A stretch of DNA of 64,000 nucleotides from an uncultured Oscillospiraceae bacterium (lineage in GTDB: Bacteria > Bacillota > Clostridia > Oscillospirales > Acutalibacteraceae): NCBI GenBank assembly GCA_900541565.1, contig UQKB01000003.1:1-64000 (forward strand), given 5' to 3'. Positions within the stretch are counted from its first letter, which is position 1. The number at the start of each line of letters is the position of its first letter. Positions 61,785-64,000 of this stretch are shown here, one piece after another. Under the pieces are notes generated by a model. It was not told where the DNA came from. It made no database searches and worked only from the letters and a program-made list of their open reading frames with translations. Both the position numbers and the translations under genes were made by a program.

Positions 61785-62966
61785 CTATTTACTGTAACGC
61801 CTTCCGGAGCAGGGCTTTACAAGCCCTAAAAGTTCAAGCTGTGTCAAGGCCGGCAAAACACGCCCTGCCGGCAAACCTGTTTTTTGTATCAGTGTGTCCG
61901 TGTGGACAGGTATTTCCGATAAAGCAGCAAACAGCGTTCTTGCATCATCGGAAATATCTTCCGGTAAATCTACAGGCAGCGCTTTGTGCCGGTTGTCCCT
62001 CTGGGCGGTATCTTTTACAATATCCGCCTGTTTATACGCCGGCGTTTGTACTTCTTTCAAAAAATCTGCGGGTGGAAGCGTGTCTGTATCCATATATTCT
62101 TCCAATATATCCTTGCAGCAGGTCACAGGCTTTGCGCCCTGCTTGATCAGGCTGTTGGAACCGCCTGTAACGGCGCTGGTAATACTGCCGGGTACCGCAA
62201 AAACATCCCTTCCCTGCTCCAAAGCCAAATCCGCCGTAATAAGCGAACCGCTTTTTTCCCCAGCTTCTATAATGACAACGCCGCTGCATAAGCCCGATAT
62301 AATCCGGTTGCGCATTGGAAAGTTACGCGCAAGCGGCGGCGTATCCGGAGGGTATTCAGAAACAAGCGCGCCCTGCTTTGTAATCAGGCTGCGCATAGGG
62401 GCATTTTCGGGCAAATAGCGGTAATTGATCCCGCAGCCAAGCACACACAGTGTCGTGCCGCCGGCCTGCAAAGCACCCCTGTGCGAGGCGCTGTCAATCC
62501 CCCTTGCTCCGCCGCTTACAACCACCGCACCGGCCTGCGTGAGTCCTGCTGCAAACGAAAAGGCTGTACGCACACCCTCCTGCGTTGCCATACGGGTTCC
62601 AACAACGGCAATACACAGGCTTTTGTCTATATCCGGCAGCTCCCCCTGGCAATAAAGCACACACGGAGGATTATAAATTTCTTTTAGTCTTTGTGGATAC
62701 TGCGGATCTGCAAGCGTTATTATATTGTAATGCAATCTTTCACATCGGTCAATAACCGATCGGCAATTTTCCAGTGAAAACTTTTCAAAAGCGTTAAGCT
62801 CAGATTTTGTAAAACAGCCAAGCATACGCTTTTCCGCAATTGATGCCCGGTAAAATTCCTCAGGTGTTTTATAAAAGCGTAAAACCGTTCTGATTTTTGC
62901 GCTTCCAAAACCCAATACATGCTGCAGCCATATATAATAAAGTGCATTTTTTTCCATTGCGCTCAT
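61785..62966 (-). CDS. dprA: DNA-processing protein DprA
   Basis: A 393-residue DprA that loads RecA on incoming single-stranded DNA. The Rossmann-like core has VVGTRMATQEGVRTA, VVSGGARGIDSASHRGAL, LGCGINYRYLPEN, the RNRIISGLCSGVVIIEAGEKSGSL block, and FAVPGS. A winged-helix C-terminal domain (about 315-393) ends CSGRRYSK. ATG 62966 has AAGGGGA just upstream. The first bases overlap the methyltransferase stop by four (ATGA). Confidence 0.95.
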   Translation of the reverse strand: MSAMEKNALYYIWLQHVLGFGSAKIRTVLRFYKTPEEFYRASIAEKRMLGCFTKSELNAFEKFSLENCRSVIDRCERLHYNIITLADPQYPQRLKEIYNPPCVLYCQGELPDIDKSLCIAVVGTRMATQEGVRTAFSFAAGLTQAGAVVVSGGARGIDSASHRGALQAGGTTLCVLGCGINYRYLPENAPMRSLITKQGALVSEYPPDTPPLARNFPMRNRIISGLCSGVVIIEAGEKSGSLITADLALEQGRDVFAVPGSITSAVTGGSNSLIKQGAKPVTCCKDILEEYMDTDTLPPADFLKEVQTPAYKQADIVKDTAQRDNRHKALPVDLPEDISDDARTLFAALSEIPVHTDTLIQKTGLPAGRVLPALTQLELLGLVKPCSGRRYSK

Positions 62967-63757
62967 CTTTGTCCCCTTACCATTTCCCACATTAAAATAG
63001 AAGCTGCAACCGCGGCATTGAGCGATTCCGCCTTTCCTGGCATGGGGATCGTCACAAGGTCGCTGCAGCAGGAAAGCGCCCGTTGCGTAAGGCCCGCTCC
63101 TTCGTTTCCAATCAGTGCAATATAAGGATTTTTTTCGAAAAAGGATACTTGCGTAATAGCTTTAACGCTTCTGTCCGGTACTGTGCCAAGCACAACCGCT
63201 CCCTTCTGGCGCAGCGCATCTATATACGCAGGGAAATCCTGCACTGTCATAATGGGCAGGCGAAACACCGCCCCCATACTTCCCCGGATGACTTTCGGGC
63301 TGTAAACATCGCAGCAATCTGCCGACAGCAACGCACCATTTATGCCCAAGGCCTCTGCTGTACGAAAGATCGTCCCCATATTGGAAGGGTCCTGCAGTCT
63401 TTCAAGCGCAATATAACAGCCCCCGCGCAGCACAAGCCTTTGCGCGCGCGGCATTTTACAAACACACAAAATCCCCTGCGGCGTTTTTGTGTCGGAAACA
63501 GCCTTCAAAAGCGCATCGGTTAAAAGGTAGGTTTCATCTGCTACAGCCTGTATATTTTGAAAAAGCGCAGGAAACCTGCTTTGAAAATCTGTCGTTGCAA
63601 ACAGGCCTTTGATCTGTACCCCGCTTATAAAAGCGTCTTCACACAGGCGCGCGCCTTCTATAACAAACGCAGACGTCTGCGCTCTGTACTTTGCGCTTTT
63701 TAAAAGTTTCTGTATTTCCTTAAGCCTGGGATTGTCCTTGCTGTGCAATATCTGCAT
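62963..63757 (-). CDS. SpoU-type (TrmH family) RNA 2'-O-methyltransferase
   Basis: A 264-residue SPOUT methyltransferase. The N-terminal substrate-binding domain includes SKDNPRLKEIQKLL and FVIEGARLCEDAF. The knotted SAM domain has ERLQDPSNMGTIFRTAEA, IALIGNEGAGLTQRAL and IPMPGKAESLNAAVAASILMWE. It resembles RlmB/YsgA-like 23S rRNA enzymes; the exact nucleotide cannot be told. GGAGG precedes ATG 63757. It follows the rplT terminator. Confidence 0.92.
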   Translation of the reverse strand: MQILHSKDNPRLKEIQKLLKSAKYRAQTSAFVIEGARLCEDAFISGVQIKGLFATTDFQSRFPALFQNIQAVADETYLLTDALLKAVSDTKTPQGILCVCKMPRAQRLVLRGGCYIALERLQDPSNMGTIFRTAEALGINGALLSADCCDVYSPKVIRGSMGAVFRLPIMTVQDFPAYIDALRQKGAVVLGTVPDRSVKAITQVSFFEKNPYIALIGNEGAGLTQRALSCCSDLVTIPMPGKAESLNAAVAASILMWEMVRGQR

Positions 63758-63805
63758 AATAGCGCGCCTCCTCTTCCGTATAACTTTTGCGAAGGGCGGT
63801 CAGTA

Positions 63806-63842
63806 CGAAAAAGAGCGTTTGGGATAAGAAAATCCCAAACGC
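63806..63842 (-). terminator. Intrinsic terminator after rplT
   Basis: On the minus strand GCGTTTGGGAT (63842-63832) pairs with ATCCCAAACGC (63825-63815) over a six-base loop, followed by TCTTTTT. It lies 16 bases after the rplT stop. Confidence 0.9.
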
Positions 63843-63858
63843 AACGAATACTTTTCTA

Positions 63859-64000
63859 TTAAGCGTTCTTTGCCTGCTCCACAAGCTTTGCAAAGGCAGC
63901 AGGGTCAGAAATTGCAATTTCAGACAGCATTTTCCTGTTGAGCGTAACGCCCGCCTTTTTCAGTCCGTTCATAAATGTAGAATAATTCACACCGTTGATG
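63859..64000 (-). CDS. rplT: Ribosomal protein L20, 3' end only
   Basis: The window stops inside this gene. The 46 visible C-terminal codons read [20 protein letters not shown] and continue with [16 protein letters not shown] before the stop TAA at 63859. This is the conserved C-terminal domain of bL20, which also binds the infC-rpmI-rplT leader in many Firmicutes. The start lies beyond the right edge. Confidence 0.96.
   Translation of the reverse strand, partial: INGVNYSTFMNGLKKAGVTLNRKMLSEIAISDPAAFAKLVEQAKNA

Noticed and set aside
63720-63917. 65-residue minus-strand ORF between rplT and the SpoU-type gene
   Set aside because: It spans the rplT terminator and the start of the methyltransferase, and its hydrophobic middle is the translated hairpin.
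47-64000. CRISPR array, tRNA or rRNA genes, complete insertion sequence
   Set aside because: I looked for regular direct repeats, cloverleaf ends and transposase ORFs and saw none; very degraded remnants could be missed by eye.

Overview
The window reads as one chromosomal segment of a spore-forming Bacillota, most likely class Clostridia. The evidence is gene order: clpP-clpX-lon-engB, miaB-ymcA/ylbF-mutS-mutL-miaA, sepF-ylmH-divIVA-ileS-lspA-rluD, and leuS-rsfS-yqeK-nadD-yhbY. Spore genes (cwlD-like amidase, yunB) and a CD1247-type zinc-ribbon protein fit the same group. Shine-Dalgarno sites are strong (AGGAGG type) and TTG starts are frequent. The first 46 bases are not biological: they are an Illumina Nextera/i5 adapter left on the contig end.

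Layout. Positions 47-3200 hold a DUF368 (PopT-type) membrane protein and a 50-residue ORF, followed by a feoB gene that has lost its C-terminal third, feoA, and a second small ORF. Positions 3.3-10.8 kb are mainly plus strand: uridine phosphorylase, a cwlD-like amidase, radA, an adaptor/permease export pair with no ATPase gene, a DUF6873-type protein and a XerC/D-type tyrosine recombinase. A small Cys-rich minus-strand gene with a possible 25-codon leader sits between radA and the adaptor. Just upstream of the recombinase is a promoter, a 22-codon ORF and a hairpin.

From 10.9 kb to the right end every recognised gene is on the minus strand (about 53 kb). In order of increasing coordinate these are: lysA, engB, lon, clpX, clpP and tig (protein quality control); a metallophosphoesterase, thrC, an M19 dipeptidase, yraN, rnhB, rbgA and two lepB genes; rplS with its L19 leader RNA, rluD, lspA and ileS; divIVA, ylmH, sepF, yggS and an HlyD-like adaptor (division cluster); miaA, mutL, mutS, ylbF/ymcA, miaB and yunB; a zinc-ribbon protein, efp, an M24 peptidase, aroQ, yqeG and rpsU; leuS, rsfS, yqeK, nadD, yhbY, rdgB, ftsY and smc; an Elp3-like radical SAM gene, rnc, plsX, trmFO, topA, dprA, a SpoU-type methyltransferase and the 3' end of rplT. 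Most neighbours overlap or are separated by under 40 bases, so long operons are likely. Internal promoters were found before thrC, tig, rplS, efp, rpsU and miaB.

Most of the window is conserved housekeeping, and I did not find a clear new multi-gene system. The points most worth a second look are the truncated feoB with its foreign-looking flank, the short ORF/hairpin unit before the recombinase, the 25-codon leader coupled to a Cys-rich protein, the adaptor/permease pair lacking an ATPase, and the terminator-like hairpin covering the yunB ribosome-binding site. No tRNA, rRNA, CRISPR array or complete insertion sequence was seen. No stretch above 300 bases lacks an annotated feature.
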